Of a DNA stretch of 64,000 nucleotides, positions 56,063 through 64,000 are shown piece after piece (position 1 is the stretch's first letter; each line of letters starts with the position of its first letter). Where the stretch lies: positions 1-64,000 of the forward strand of contig NZ_AULU01000016.1 in assembly GCF_000422445.1 (NCBI RefSeq). Reading direction: 5' to 3'. The notes below the pieces were generated by a model. The model was not told the DNA's origin. It saw only the letters and a list, made by a program, of their open reading frames with translations, and did no database searches. A program made the position numbers and the translations under genes. This stretch comes from Paenibacillus assamensis DSM 18201. Lineage in GTDB: Bacteria > Bacillota > Bacilli > Paenibacillales > Paenibacillaceae.

Positions 56063-57064
56063 ATGCTTGTCCGATTCGGTTATGTAGCGATGTCGGTCAT
56101 TGTGAAGAATTGTTCGCCCTCACGTACGATGACGTATACGAGCTTTTGCAAGATTGATGATCGCGAAGCGGCGATTCGCAAGTTGGAGCGATTGGCAGAG
56201 GAGAACTTGACCAATACGCTGAGGTTATTGAAGCATAATCGTGCTCATCATATTGAGTTGTACCGCTGCTCCAGCAAACTGATTCCTCTTGCCACACATG
56301 AAGCATTAGCAGATTGGAACCCTTTTATCGCTTTGAAAGAACCATTTGCAGCTATCGGTGCGTATGCCAACGAACATGGAATGCGGTTGAGCTTCCATCC
56401 TGACCACTTTACTGTGCTAAGCACACCCCGAGAAGATGTGCTTCATAATTCGATCCGCGACTTAGAGCATCATCTTCGCATGCTTGAGGCAATGGGACTG
56501 GATGCGCGAGCAAAGAACAATATTCATATTGGCGGTGCTTATGGCAATAAGAAGGCTGCAGGAGAGCGGTTCGCGGCTAATTTCAAGCTCCTGTCTGAAC
56601 CTATTAAGCAGCGATTGACGCTGGAAAACGACGACAAAACTTTCACTGCGGCAGAGACGTTGGACGTATGTGAGCAGCTTCAAGTTCCGATGGTGCTGGA
56701 TATTCACCATCATTGGGTCAATCATGAAGGGGAGCAGCTAGCTGAGCTGTGGCCAAGAATATTGAAAACATGGGACAGCGCGTATGCTCAGGCAGACGCA
56801 CCAGCTGATAATTCGTTTCCACCTAAGATACATGTATCTAGTCCGAAGAGTGAGAAGGATGTTCGGGGGCATGCCGATTATGTGGATGTGAAGCCATTGC
56901 TAGCTTTTCTAAGGGATATAGCTCCCTATACAGATAGGCTGGATGTGATGATTGAAGCGAAGAAGAAAGATGATGCACTCTTTAAACTGATGCATGACCT
57001 TGCTCAGTATGAGGGCGAAGGGGTTTCGCTCGTAAGCCCTGCATCTGTGACCATCCAATCTTAA
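56063..57064 (+). CDS. uvsE: UV DNA damage endonuclease
   Basis: It nicks DNA 5' of UV photoproducts, starting an alternative excision repair pathway. The 333-aa TIM-barrel protein shows VRFGYVAMSV, NHR-like helix KHNRAHHIELYRCSSKLIPL, LSFHPDHFTVL (metal His), HIGGAYGNKKAAG, LENDDKTF and LDIHHHWVNH, and KIHVSSPKSE. These are the metal ligands of the UvsE family. ATG 56063 is placed after GGAGG. The start lies close behind the 16-bp direct repeat. Confidence 0.93.
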   Translation: MLVRFGYVAMSVIVKNCSPSRTMTYTSFCKIDDREAAIRKLERLAEENLTNTLRLLKHNRAHHIELYRCSSKLIPLATHEALADWNPFIALKEPFAAIGAYANEHGMRLSFHPDHFTVLSTPREDVLHNSIRDLEHHLRMLEAMGLDARAKNNIHIGGAYGNKKAAGERFAANFKLLSEPIKQRLTLENDDKTFTAAETLDVCEQLQVPMVLDIHHHWVNHEGEQLAELWPRILKTWDSAYAQADAPADNSFPPKIHVSSPKSEKDVRGHADYVDVKPLLAFLRDIAPYTDRLDVMIEAKKKDDALFKLMHDLAQYEGEGVSLVSPASVTIQS

Positions 57065-57208
57065 TGATGGTCGTCACTTGAAAAGATGAGCGAAATACGT
57101 TACCTTGTACAAAGAAAGCAAACCGTTTATTGGAGAATCATGCACGTATAGAAATGTACAAGCTGGGTCTGCCAATGGTTCAACGGTGAGAGGAGGATAT
57201 GTAAAAGT

Positions 57209-57979
57209 ATGTCCCAAGTATTAGCAGGTAAAAATATCGTCGTCATGGGTGTTGCAAATGATCGTAGTATCGCGTGGGCAATCGCGCAATCGTTGGCAGC
57301 TCAAGGCGCAAGACTAGCGTTTACATATGAGAGCGAGCGTGTGGAAGCTCGTGTCCGCAAGCTGGCGGAAACGATCGAAGGTTCTGTTATTCTTCCTTGT
57401 AATGTTACAGTGGATGAGGATATCGATCAGTTGGCTGTCCAATTAAAAGAACATTTTGGTACTTTGCACGGTATTGTGCACAGTATCGCATTCGCGAAAA
57501 CAGAAGAACTCACAGGCATGTATGTGGATACGTCTCGTGCAGGCTTCGCGCTAGCACATGATATTAGCGCATACTCTCTTGTAGCGGTTACGCAGCGTCT
57601 GCATCCGCTCATGACAGAAGGCGGAAGCGTCATGACGATGACGTATTTAGGTGCAGAGCGTGCGATGAAGAACTACAACGTAATGGGTGTAGCGAAAGCT
57701 GCGCTGGAAGCGTCTGTTCGTTACTTGGCGAATGACCTTGGTCAACACAATATCCGCGTAAATGCGATCTCCGCAGGTCCAATTCGTACATTAGCAGCGA
57801 AGGGGATTGGCGATTTCAACTCCATCTTGAAGCAAGTGGAAGAGAAGGCTCCGCTTCGTCGTACGACAGATGCTGCAGAAGTAGGGGATACGGCGATGTT
57901 CTTAATGAGCCCATGGTCCCGCGGTATTACAGGGGAAGTCATCTACGTGGATGGCGGTTACAACATCGTATCTACTTAG
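57209..57979 (+). CDS. fabI: Enoyl-[acyl-carrier-protein] reductase (NADH)
   Basis: It reduces the enoyl-ACP double bond, the last step of fatty-acid elongation. The 256-aa short-chain dehydrogenase has VVMGVANDRSIAWAIAQ (NAD-binding turn of FabI), SIAFAKTEEL, the catalytic NYNVMGVAKAALE (Tyr-x6-Lys) and YVDGGYNIVST at the end. Length and motifs match B. subtilis FabI. Inferred target of triclosan-type inhibitors. ATG 57209 follows GAGAGGAGG. Confidence 0.96.
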   Translation: MSQVLAGKNIVVMGVANDRSIAWAIAQSLAAQGARLAFTYESERVEARVRKLAETIEGSVILPCNVTVDEDIDQLAVQLKEHFGTLHGIVHSIAFAKTEELTGMYVDTSRAGFALAHDISAYSLVAVTQRLHPLMTEGGSVMTMTYLGAERAMKNYNVMGVAKAALEASVRYLANDLGQHNIRVNAISAGPIRTLAAKGIGDFNSILKQVEEKAPLRRTTDAAEVGDTAMFLMSPWSRGITGEVIYVDGGYNIVST

Positions 57980-58212
57980 TTAAATGATTAACGGCGGTGA
58001 TCAGGCTTGTGCGTTCGCCTGCCTGATTGCCACGCGCCTTGCACAGGTGTCTTCTAAGGAGACGTCATCCTATGCAGGGCGCTTGTTCTATGTGCCGCTA
58101 ATATTATGCGGTGCAATTGCGGAATGCCCCACAAAGGTTGTGGTTATAATCGAGGCGCTGCGACAATAAATAGAAGCTATGGGCTTCGTTAATACGAAAG
58201 AAGGAACTTGGC

Positions 58213-59037
58213 ATGTGGCTTGAGATTTTGCTGCTCGGGATCATTGGATTCATTGCAGCGACATTCGGCAGTGTGGTCGGTTTAGGTGGGGGAATTATTC
58301 TCGTTCCTGGTCTCGTTTATCTTGGACCATGGCTGCTTGGGGAAGCGGTTTCATCACAGACAGCTGTCGCTACTTCATTGGCTGTACTTATCTTTACAGC
58401 GCTATCTTCTACGCTAGCTTACTCCAAAGTCAAGCGAGTAGACTGGAGAAATGGTTTGATCTTCTTCATAACGAGCGGCCCCGGGTCGATGGTTGGTGCA
58501 CAGCTCGCACAGTATTTTCAAGATAGCTCATTCCAGTTGGCGTTCGGCTTTTTTATGTTGGCGATGGCTGTTCTAATGATTGTAAAAGAAAGAATGAAGC
58601 CGCTTCAAATTCAGTGGGGTCGTATGCAGTCATTTACAGATGGAACAGGTGCAACGCATGAATATGGTGTAAATATCCCGCTTATGCTGCTGATCGGTTT
58701 TATGGTCGGCTTAGTCTCGGGGTTGTTCGGCATTGGTGGGGGTTCCTTGTTCGTACCATTAATGGTTTTGCTATTTCGCTACCCAGCGCATATTGCAACA
58801 GCTACTTCGATGTTTGTCATCTTCCTTAGTTCGATATTGGGCACGACGGTTCATGCATGGAATGGATCGGTGGACTGGCTGCTTGTACTCATCTTGGCTC
58901 CAAGTGCGTGGATAGGGGGGAAGTTCGGTGCTGCGATAGCCAATCGAATGTCGGGTAAGGGGCTGCTGTTGCTGTTGCGATTGACTTTGCTCATCATTTC
59001 CCTTCGAATGATTATAAGTGGATTTATGGCAGATTAG
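58213..59037 (+). CDS. TauE/SafE-family sulfite-type exporter
   Basis: A 274-aa membrane protein with about eight helices and the two repeated family motifs FGSVVGLGGGIILVPGLV and VSGLFGIGGGSLFVPLMV. The family (DUF81) exports organic sulfonates, sulfite or related anions. The substrate is not determined. ATG 58213 has GAAGGA upstream. Confidence 0.9.
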   Translation: MWLEILLLGIIGFIAATFGSVVGLGGGIILVPGLVYLGPWLLGEAVSSQTAVATSLAVLIFTALSSTLAYSKVKRVDWRNGLIFFITSGPGSMVGAQLAQYFQDSSFQLAFGFFMLAMAVLMIVKERMKPLQIQWGRMQSFTDGTGATHEYGVNIPLMLLIGFMVGLVSGLFGIGGGSLFVPLMVLLFRYPAHIATATSMFVIFLSSILGTTVHAWNGSVDWLLVLILAPSAWIGGKFGAAIANRMSGKGLLLLLRLTLLIISLRMIISGFMAD

Positions 59038-59137
59038 TGGAATTTGAGCGATTAAGGATAATTGGATGAAACTTCGGCAAGGAGGCAGCGTATAGTTAAG
59101 GATATGACATTTTTATACAGAAAGTAGTGAGAGAGGA

Positions 59138-59992
59138 TTGAATCAGGAAAAGACACCTTACGTTGTAACGGGGAAAAGTTTTACCGCTGTGGCCATCAAT
59201 TGTGCTGCAAAAGCGGGTGAATGGATCAAAAGTCGACTCGGTCAATATAAATCGTTAGAAATGAAATCTTCCATGCACGATGTTGTGACGGAAGTGGACA
59301 AAGGTGCGGAGTTAATGATCCGCAAGCTAATACGAACGCATTTCCCGAATCATAGCATTTTGGGTGAAGAGGGAGTAGGTTGCGGACAGGCGGCTTCGGA
59401 AGAAGCACTCAAAGAAGCGTTGCAATCCGAATACCTTTGGATTATTGATCCGCTGGATGGGACAACGAATTATGTTCATGGCTTTCCCTTCTTCTCGGTA
59501 TCGATTGCATTGGCACATAAAGGCGAAGTAATTGTTGGTATCGTGTATGACCCGATAAGGGACGAGTTGTTCGTCGCAGAGAAAGGAAAAGGTGCTTATG
59601 TCCGCGGTCAGCGGATGCAGGTAGCAGATGAGAAGAACTTACATGGCAGTCTTATCGCATCGGGGTTCCCTACGGACATCACTCGGGCACTGCCAGTGAA
59701 TCTGAAAGGCATTCAGGCCCTTGCACCGAAAGTGCGAAATATCCGAACGGCAGGCTCAGCAGCCCTACATATGGCGTATGTGGCAGCTGGTCGTTTAACA
59801 GGGTTTTGGGAGCTGAATTTGAATGCTTGGGATTTGGCAGCTGGCAGCCTTCTCATCTCTGAAGCAGGTGGAAAGATTACAGATACACATGGTCAGCCGT
59901 ACCATCTCGGAGTGAGAGATGTGTTAGGTTCAAATGGCCATATTCATGCTGATTTCATTCAAGTGCTCAAAGATGCGGATGCACAAGGGTAA
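59138..59992 (+). CDS. suhB: Inositol monophosphatase-family phosphatase
   Basis: A 284-aa metal-dependent sugar phosphatase. MHDVVTEVDKGAE, LGEEG (metal Glu), WIIDPLDGTTNYVHGFPFFSVSIAL (metal Asp motif) and WDLAAGSLLISEAGG are the family signatures. Substrates in this family include inositol phosphate, fructose-1,6-bisphosphate and PAP, so the exact role is open. TTG 59138 is the likely start, after AGAGAGG. The terminator at 60029 is shared with the next gene. Confidence 0.88.
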   Translation: MNQEKTPYVVTGKSFTAVAINCAAKAGEWIKSRLGQYKSLEMKSSMHDVVTEVDKGAELMIRKLIRTHFPNHSILGEEGVGCGQAASEEALKEALQSEYLWIIDPLDGTTNYVHGFPFFSVSIALAHKGEVIVGIVYDPIRDELFVAEKGKGAYVRGQRMQVADEKNLHGSLIASGFPTDITRALPVNLKGIQALAPKVRNIRTAGSAALHMAYVAAGRLTGFWELNLNAWDLAAGSLLISEAGGKITDTHGQPYHLGVRDVLGSNGHIHADFIQVLKDADAQG

Positions 59993-60028
59993 TCGAGAAA
60001 AAAGTGTGCCTGTTAAAATGAATAGCAT

Positions 60029-60076
60029 TAAAAAAACAACCTGCATGCAGTTGAACTGCTTGCAGGTTGTTTTTTA
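60029..60076. terminator. Bidirectional terminator
   Basis: AAAAAACAACCTGCA pairs with TGCAGGTTGTTTTTT across about 15 bases, with a further TGCAGTTGAACTGC inner stem. Confidence 0.9.
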
Positions 60077-61420
60077 CTTTGTTGGCTGCATAATTGCAAT
60101 GGCCTGAGAGCCCATTTGCTCCCAGCCACGACGGAAGGCATCTATTTTGATGCGATCAGTACGTCCGAGTGGATCTAGGACATACATATAATTTTTATCG
60201 TAGCCTGTAACAAGCAAGGAATGTTCGTAATAGGTAATGCGGACAGGCCCAGTCGGCGTTTGCCATTGATGCCAAGCACTTTCAGGAACGGCATCATACA
60301 GTGTAGTGTGAATGACCCATACGGGTATCCCTTGACCGACCGTATACTTCAGATGCTCAAAAGTTGTACCTGTTATATCGGCTACTCGACCTGGTGCATA
60401 CTGTTCAGCTAATTCAGCAATTGGTTCATGATACACACCAAGTCCAGGGTTCTTAATATTGTACATATCGCCGACAAAGCCATCATGCGGATTACCGAAG
60501 TAGATCGTATTGCCAACCTTCTTGTATGGAGTTGGTTCTTTTTTAATCTGCTTGGCAAGTGTCATCTTGTCAACGTCAATGTCATTCGCATATAACAGCA
60601 TGGCGAGCGCAGTGACCTCACAACCACGAGGCAGTTCGGGCAGCTGCATAATCGCTTTGGCTTTCTTATGTCGTGCCGTTATGGGAGCTGGCTTAGCAGG
60701 ATCCCATAACACTTGATTGCTGCCGCGATAGGTCACCTTGCGACCAGAACCTTTTCTTGCATACGTGACAGCTTCATTCCATGTCTTAAATAATGCCTGA
60801 CTATGATTGGACGCTTCCACAGTGAAAGAACCAAATGCTTCATAAGCAATATAGGTAGAGAGCTCTTCACGCCAAGCAGTCATCCGGTCTGAGTCTGGTG
60901 CATCTTTGCTGCGAGATAACAGCACAACACCGTCTTCAATATGAAGATTGCGTCCAAATGCTTCACTTGCGGCTCGGAGTGGAACGTAGGTAATGCCGTC
61001 TTTCACCACAGGTTTGGTTTGGAGCTTGAGTGGCTTGCCTTCTACTTTTGCTTGAGCTTTATGTAATGCGTATTGAATGCTTCCTTCATCTGAAGTAAGC
61101 GCGATATTTCCTTGTTTATTATCGTACGTGAGCTCTGCATCAAAGCTGTCTGCTAAGAAGCGAGCAGGTATGAGTGTTTCTCCACTATGTTGATAGGGAG
61201 CAGCATGTTTCGTTTTCGAATCGATCGGTACTAAATATGGACCTACAATTGCAGTGTTGCTATACAACATGAGCACAATATCATCGGTAGGCATCTCGAA
61301 TGAGAAGCGTCCTTCGTTAATCTTGGACGATATCAGTCGTTGTAATGGAAACACGCACAAGGTGATAATAATACAGAACAGCAGCCAGCGATTCATCTGG
61401 CGAACAAGGCGTGACACCAT
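60074..61420 (-). CDS. C39-like cysteine peptidase with stalk domain
   Basis: A 448-aa exported protein. A membrane helix (WLLFCIIITLCVFPLQRL) anchors it. Residues about 50-170 are a copper-amine-oxidase-like stalk domain (GETLIPARFLADSFDAELTYD, ITYVPLRAASEAFGRNL), two repeats. Residues about 255-440 are C39-like: LPRGCEVTALAMLLYANDI holds the catalytic Cys, HSLLVTGYDKNYMYVLDPLG the His and Asp. Related proteins cut peptides or peptidoglycan parts outside the cell; substrate unknown. AGTAGGAGG precedes the start. Confidence 0.85.
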   Translation of the reverse strand: MVSRLVRQMNRWLLFCIIITLCVFPLQRLISSKINEGRFSFEMPTDDIVLMLYSNTAIVGPYLVPIDSKTKHAAPYQHSGETLIPARFLADSFDAELTYDNKQGNIALTSDEGSIQYALHKAQAKVEGKPLKLQTKPVVKDGITYVPLRAASEAFGRNLHIEDGVVLLSRSKDAPDSDRMTAWREELSTYIAYEAFGSFTVEASNHSQALFKTWNEAVTYARKGSGRKVTYRGSNQVLWDPAKPAPITARHKKAKAIMQLPELPRGCEVTALAMLLYANDIDVDKMTLAKQIKKEPTPYKKVGNTIYFGNPHDGFVGDMYNIKNPGLGVYHEPIAELAEQYAPGRVADITGTTFEHLKYTVGQGIPVWVIHTTLYDAVPESAWHQWQTPTGPVRITYYEHSLLVTGYDKNYMYVLDPLGRTDRIKIDAFRRGWEQMGSQAIAIMQPTK

Positions 61421-61849
61421 TGCATCCTCCTACTAAGTTACGTGGACATAGATATACTTATTTATCGGATAGGAGGGTTGAAAATGTTAGTTCAAAAGTT
61501 GATTTGAATAATAGAAAAAGCCCTCTAGCGAAGGCTTTAGAAATAAAGAATAATATAACATTTTATCCTGACTATTGATTGACCATATATTTTAATTTTA
61601 CTCATAGCCAATAATCGTTTTCTTTCAAAAAAGAGAAGCGAGTTTTGCAACGGCTCCATTTTCAACTTGAAACAAACGTGCTGTCTCAGGTTTAATAGAA
61701 AAAGTCGATAATCGTATTATTTTATAGGTATATTTACAACTAGATGAAGATCATATATGATCCGTTTTGTGTAGGCAATTCTTACCTATGGAGGTGAATG
61801 TCTCGCTATTAGGCTTACACTATCCGTAAAATCAAAGGAGGATTAGATC
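61421..61849. other. Intergenic A+T-rich region
   Basis: About 430 bp between a minus-strand and a plus-strand gene. I see no gene; the right end carries AAAGGAGG, the ribosome site of the next gene. Confidence 0.5.
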
Positions 61850-62254
61850 ATGAAAAAAACGATGACCAAAATAATGCTAATCTTTGTACTTATCATCGCC
61901 ATGTTGCCTGCCGTTAATGCTTCCGCTGCAACAGTTCCGTTGCCTTGGCCAGATAGTAGTGGTTTTTATGAAGACATAACAGGATCGGGAACACTAGTTG
62001 TAAATTTTACAGGAGGAAATGCCCATCCTAATCCAGATGCAGGCGGTGCAGGGTACTGGAGTTTAACGATAGTTGGACCAATCGTCGCCGGGCAACCCTA
62101 TAACCCATATGCTGGTCCAGGCGGGCCGACATTGTACCATCAAAATATGAGCAGTCATGCCGTCCTCCATAATCTCCCACAAGGAACTTACCGAGTATTT
62201 GTCCGTGTAGGTCCTTGGGCATCCATCACTGATTATTCAGCTACATTCCAATAA
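61850..62254 (+). CDS. Small secreted protein of unknown function
   Basis: A 134-aa protein with a clear signal peptide (KIMLIFVLIIAMLPAVNASAA, cut after SAA near residue 27). The mature 107 residues are rich in Gly, Pro, Asn and aromatic residues (PLPWPDSSGFYEDI, NPDAGGAGYWSLTI, YNPYAGPGGPTLYHQ, QGTYRVFVRVGPW) and should form a beta-sandwich-like fold. No Cys. I do not recognise the family. Confidence 0.7.
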   Translation: MKKTMTKIMLIFVLIIAMLPAVNASAATVPLPWPDSSGFYEDITGSGTLVVNFTGGNAHPNPDAGGAGYWSLTIVGPIVAGQPYNPYAGPGGPTLYHQNMSSHAVLHNLPQGTYRVFVRVGPWASITDYSATFQ

Positions 62255-62603
62255 CACGTCTTAGTTTCTAGCAATCTACATTCCGATTTGAAAAGGGAAT
62301 ATCCCAAAGCAGAAGAGCACTGAAAAATCGTTTTATAGTTGCCTAGAGCAGCGACAAAACGATTTTTTTGTGATTTTTGCATGTAACGTTCCTTAAATGC
62401 TTCAGATTCGCGGCACTCAACTACGTGTTGTTTAAACATAGGAACAATCGGAACAGAGGACGTTTTGTCTTCGTATAGCAGCCCGATCTTTAGCTGGATA
62501 CTACTTCGTTTGAAGTGAAAGTGCATCTTTTAGTAGGATAGTCTGATCATTTACTTATGAATTGTAGAGTGAGCTATCACAAGAAAAGTACTATGTTACC
62601 GAT
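62255..62603. other. Intergenic region before trpB
   Basis: It contains a hairpin AAAAATCGTTTT/AAACGATTTTTTT (62323-62368) that looks like a terminator, most probably of the secreted-protein gene. Nothing else is seen. Confidence 0.6.
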
Positions 62604-63773
62604 TTATTTAGTTTGCTTCAACATTTCATAGACTTGCTCCACATCTTTATCACCACGTCCAGAAATGTTAATGATAACAATCTCATTTTGCTTCATTTGC
62701 GGAACTAGTTTTATAGCGTGTGCAACAGCATGTGAGCTTTCCAACGCAGGGATGATACCTTCTGTTTTGGATAAGCGCATAAACGCGTCCAGAACTTCTT
62801 CGTTAGAAACCGTTACATATTCCGCTCGGCCTGACTCTTTCAAATAACTATGTTCTGGACCAATACCAGGATAATCAAGTCCTGCTGCAATCGAGTAGGT
62901 AGGAGCAGGCTCCCCATTTTCATCTAGCAGCACGAGACATTTAAAGCCATGAAGAACAGCTGGTACGCCTTGTGTTAATGCTGGAGCCTGATCAGGCTCT
63001 ACTCCAATTACTCGAACGCTTGGCTCGTCCAAATAATGTGCAAAGGCACCAATCGCATTACTGCCTCCCCCTACGCATGCAATGACCGCATCTGGAAGTC
63101 TTCCTTCGGCCTGCAAGATTTGCTCTTTTGATTCTTGACTAATGATTGCTTGAAAATGACGAACGATCGTAGGGAATGGATGAGGCCCGACTGCAGATCC
63201 GAGTAAATAAAATGTAGTTTCATAATTCGCAACTAAGTCATTAAGCGCTTCATCGACAGCGTCCTTAAGTCGGCCTTGTCCTTTATTTACAGAAACGACG
63301 ATAGCGCCCAACATCTCCATGCGGAACACATTGAGTGCTTGGCGGCGAATATCTTCAGCCCCCATATAAATGACACAATCCATCCCGAACATGGCACAAA
63401 CAGTGGCTGTTGCAACGCCATGCTGACCTGCACCTGTTTCAGCGATGACGCGCTTCGCTCCCATACGTTTAGCGAGGAGAATTTGCCCAAGGACATTGTT
63501 AATTTTGTGAGAGCCAGTATGATTCAAATCTTCACGCTTCAAATAAATACGAGCGCCGCCTAATTGTTCCGTTAAATGTTTTGCATAAGTAAGTGGGCTT
63601 GGTCGACCGACATACTCACGCAAGTAGTATTCGAATTCTGCTATAAATTCAGCGTCATTCTTGTAAGTCTCAAACGCTTCTGCTAAACGATCCAGTACAC
63701 CCTGCAGTGCTGGGGGAACAAAGCTCCCTCCGAATGAACCGAACATGCCTGTAGTAGATGTTGAAATAGTCAT
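62604..63773 (-). CDS. trpB: Tryptophan synthase beta chain
   Basis: The PLP enzyme joins indole and serine to tryptophan. The 389-aa protein has MFGSFGGSFVPPAL, the PLP lysine in LNHTGSHKINNVLGQ, AETGAGQHGVATATVCAMFG, ACVGGGSNAIGAFAHYL, HGFKCLVL and GLDYPGIGPEHSYL, all typical of the main TrpB1 type. No trpA or other trp gene is next to it in the window: the genes 3' of it on the minus strand are unrelated. It could be an extra copy beside a trp operon elsewhere. AGGAGG precedes the start. Confidence 0.95.
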   Translation of the reverse strand: MTISTSTTGMFGSFGGSFVPPALQGVLDRLAEAFETYKNDAEFIAEFEYYLREYVGRPSPLTYAKHLTEQLGGARIYLKREDLNHTGSHKINNVLGQILLAKRMGAKRVIAETGAGQHGVATATVCAMFGMDCVIYMGAEDIRRQALNVFRMEMLGAIVVSVNKGQGRLKDAVDEALNDLVANYETTFYLLGSAVGPHPFPTIVRHFQAIISQESKEQILQAEGRLPDAVIACVGGGSNAIGAFAHYLDEPSVRVIGVEPDQAPALTQGVPAVLHGFKCLVLLDENGEPAPTYSIAAGLDYPGIGPEHSYLKESGRAEYVTVSNEEVLDAFMRLSKTEGIIPALESSHAVAHAIKLVPQMKQNEIVIINISGRGDKDVEQVYEMLKQTK

Positions 63774-64000
63774 GGTTTGTCCTCCTGTTCGAGATAAACG
63801 AAATGGAAAAAGGTTGAAATATATTTATTTTAGCGGAGACTTGAAAGGAAAGTCTATCCTTTTTAGGTGTGAGAGAGGTTTTGTATTTACTAAAATTTAT
63901 AGCTGTATATGTGTGGATTACTTGAGTTAGAGTTTATGTTTAATATTGGATTGTAAAGATATAAATGATATAATCAATATGTGTTGGAAGCGCTATCGTG

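Noticed and set aside
57094-57115. FapR-like word before fabI (GTTACCTTGTAC)
   Set aside because: Too many departures from the FapR operator to support a call.
57984-58169. 61-codon frame after fabI
   Set aside because: There is no ribosome site, and a hairpin (ATCAGGC/GCCTGAT) suggests transcript-end structure instead.

Overview
The window looks like a chromosome segment from a low-to-mid G+C, endospore-forming Bacillota, most likely a Paenibacillus-type organism. Pointers are Bacillus-style Shine-Dalgarno sites (AAGGAGG), CcpA cre-like sites, a TPP riboswitch before thiC, a class Ib nrdIEF operon with NrdR boxes, YneF, UvsE, an ECF sigma/anti-sigma pair and a Gmad2 spore-germination-type fold. 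The genus call is inference. No rRNA, tRNA or CRISPR array was seen.

Layout. 1-3584: a group II intron (about 23-2622) with its reverse transcriptase/maturase sits in frame inside a host gene of unknown function; splicing would rejoin the reading frame. 3.6-9.3 kb: a secreted GH85 endoglycosidase behind a cre-like site, a two-repeat Gmad2 exported protein, and an ECF sigma factor with its membrane anti-sigma. 9.4-15.6 kb: peptide deformylase, a ROK regulator with a split chromate transporter pair, Mn/Fe superoxide dismutase, an acetyltransferase, a DUF402 protein and RNase HI. 16.1-24 kb: a QueG-HEAT-Ogt fusion, YneF, GTP cyclohydrolase I, a conserved unknown, then a LysR regulator divergent from an ankyrin lipoprotein and an amidohydrolase. 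24-30 kb: a decayed IS3-family remnant, a solitary Dam-type methylase, a second SOD with an unusual linker, an alpha/beta hydrolase and an IclR regulator. 30-36.5 kb: TPP riboswitch-thiC and nrdI-nrdE-nrdF. 37-46 kb is accessory: an A+T-rich toxin/immunity-like pair and three tandem erythromycin-esterase-family paralogues (one a deletion pseudogene) with a phosphotransferase among them. 46-64 kb is mainly housekeeping: a permease, aconitase, D-Ala-D-Ala ligase, UvsE, FabI, TauE/SafE permease, inositol monophosphatase-family enzyme, a C39-like peptidase and a solitary trpB, with two isolated phage-type genes (XkdX-like, ArpU-like).

The most notable non-genic structure is a dispersed intergenic repeat of about 180 bp in three copies (15.64, 27.45 and 36.89 kb). 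Each copy has two forward and two inverted GACAAAAGTGCAGTTATTTT-like units and could fold into a long hairpin. I did not recognise it as a named family. Other points of interest are the QueG-Ogt fusion, the twin NrdR boxes exactly 31 bp apart, the toxin/immunity pair separated by a strong terminator, and the esterase array.
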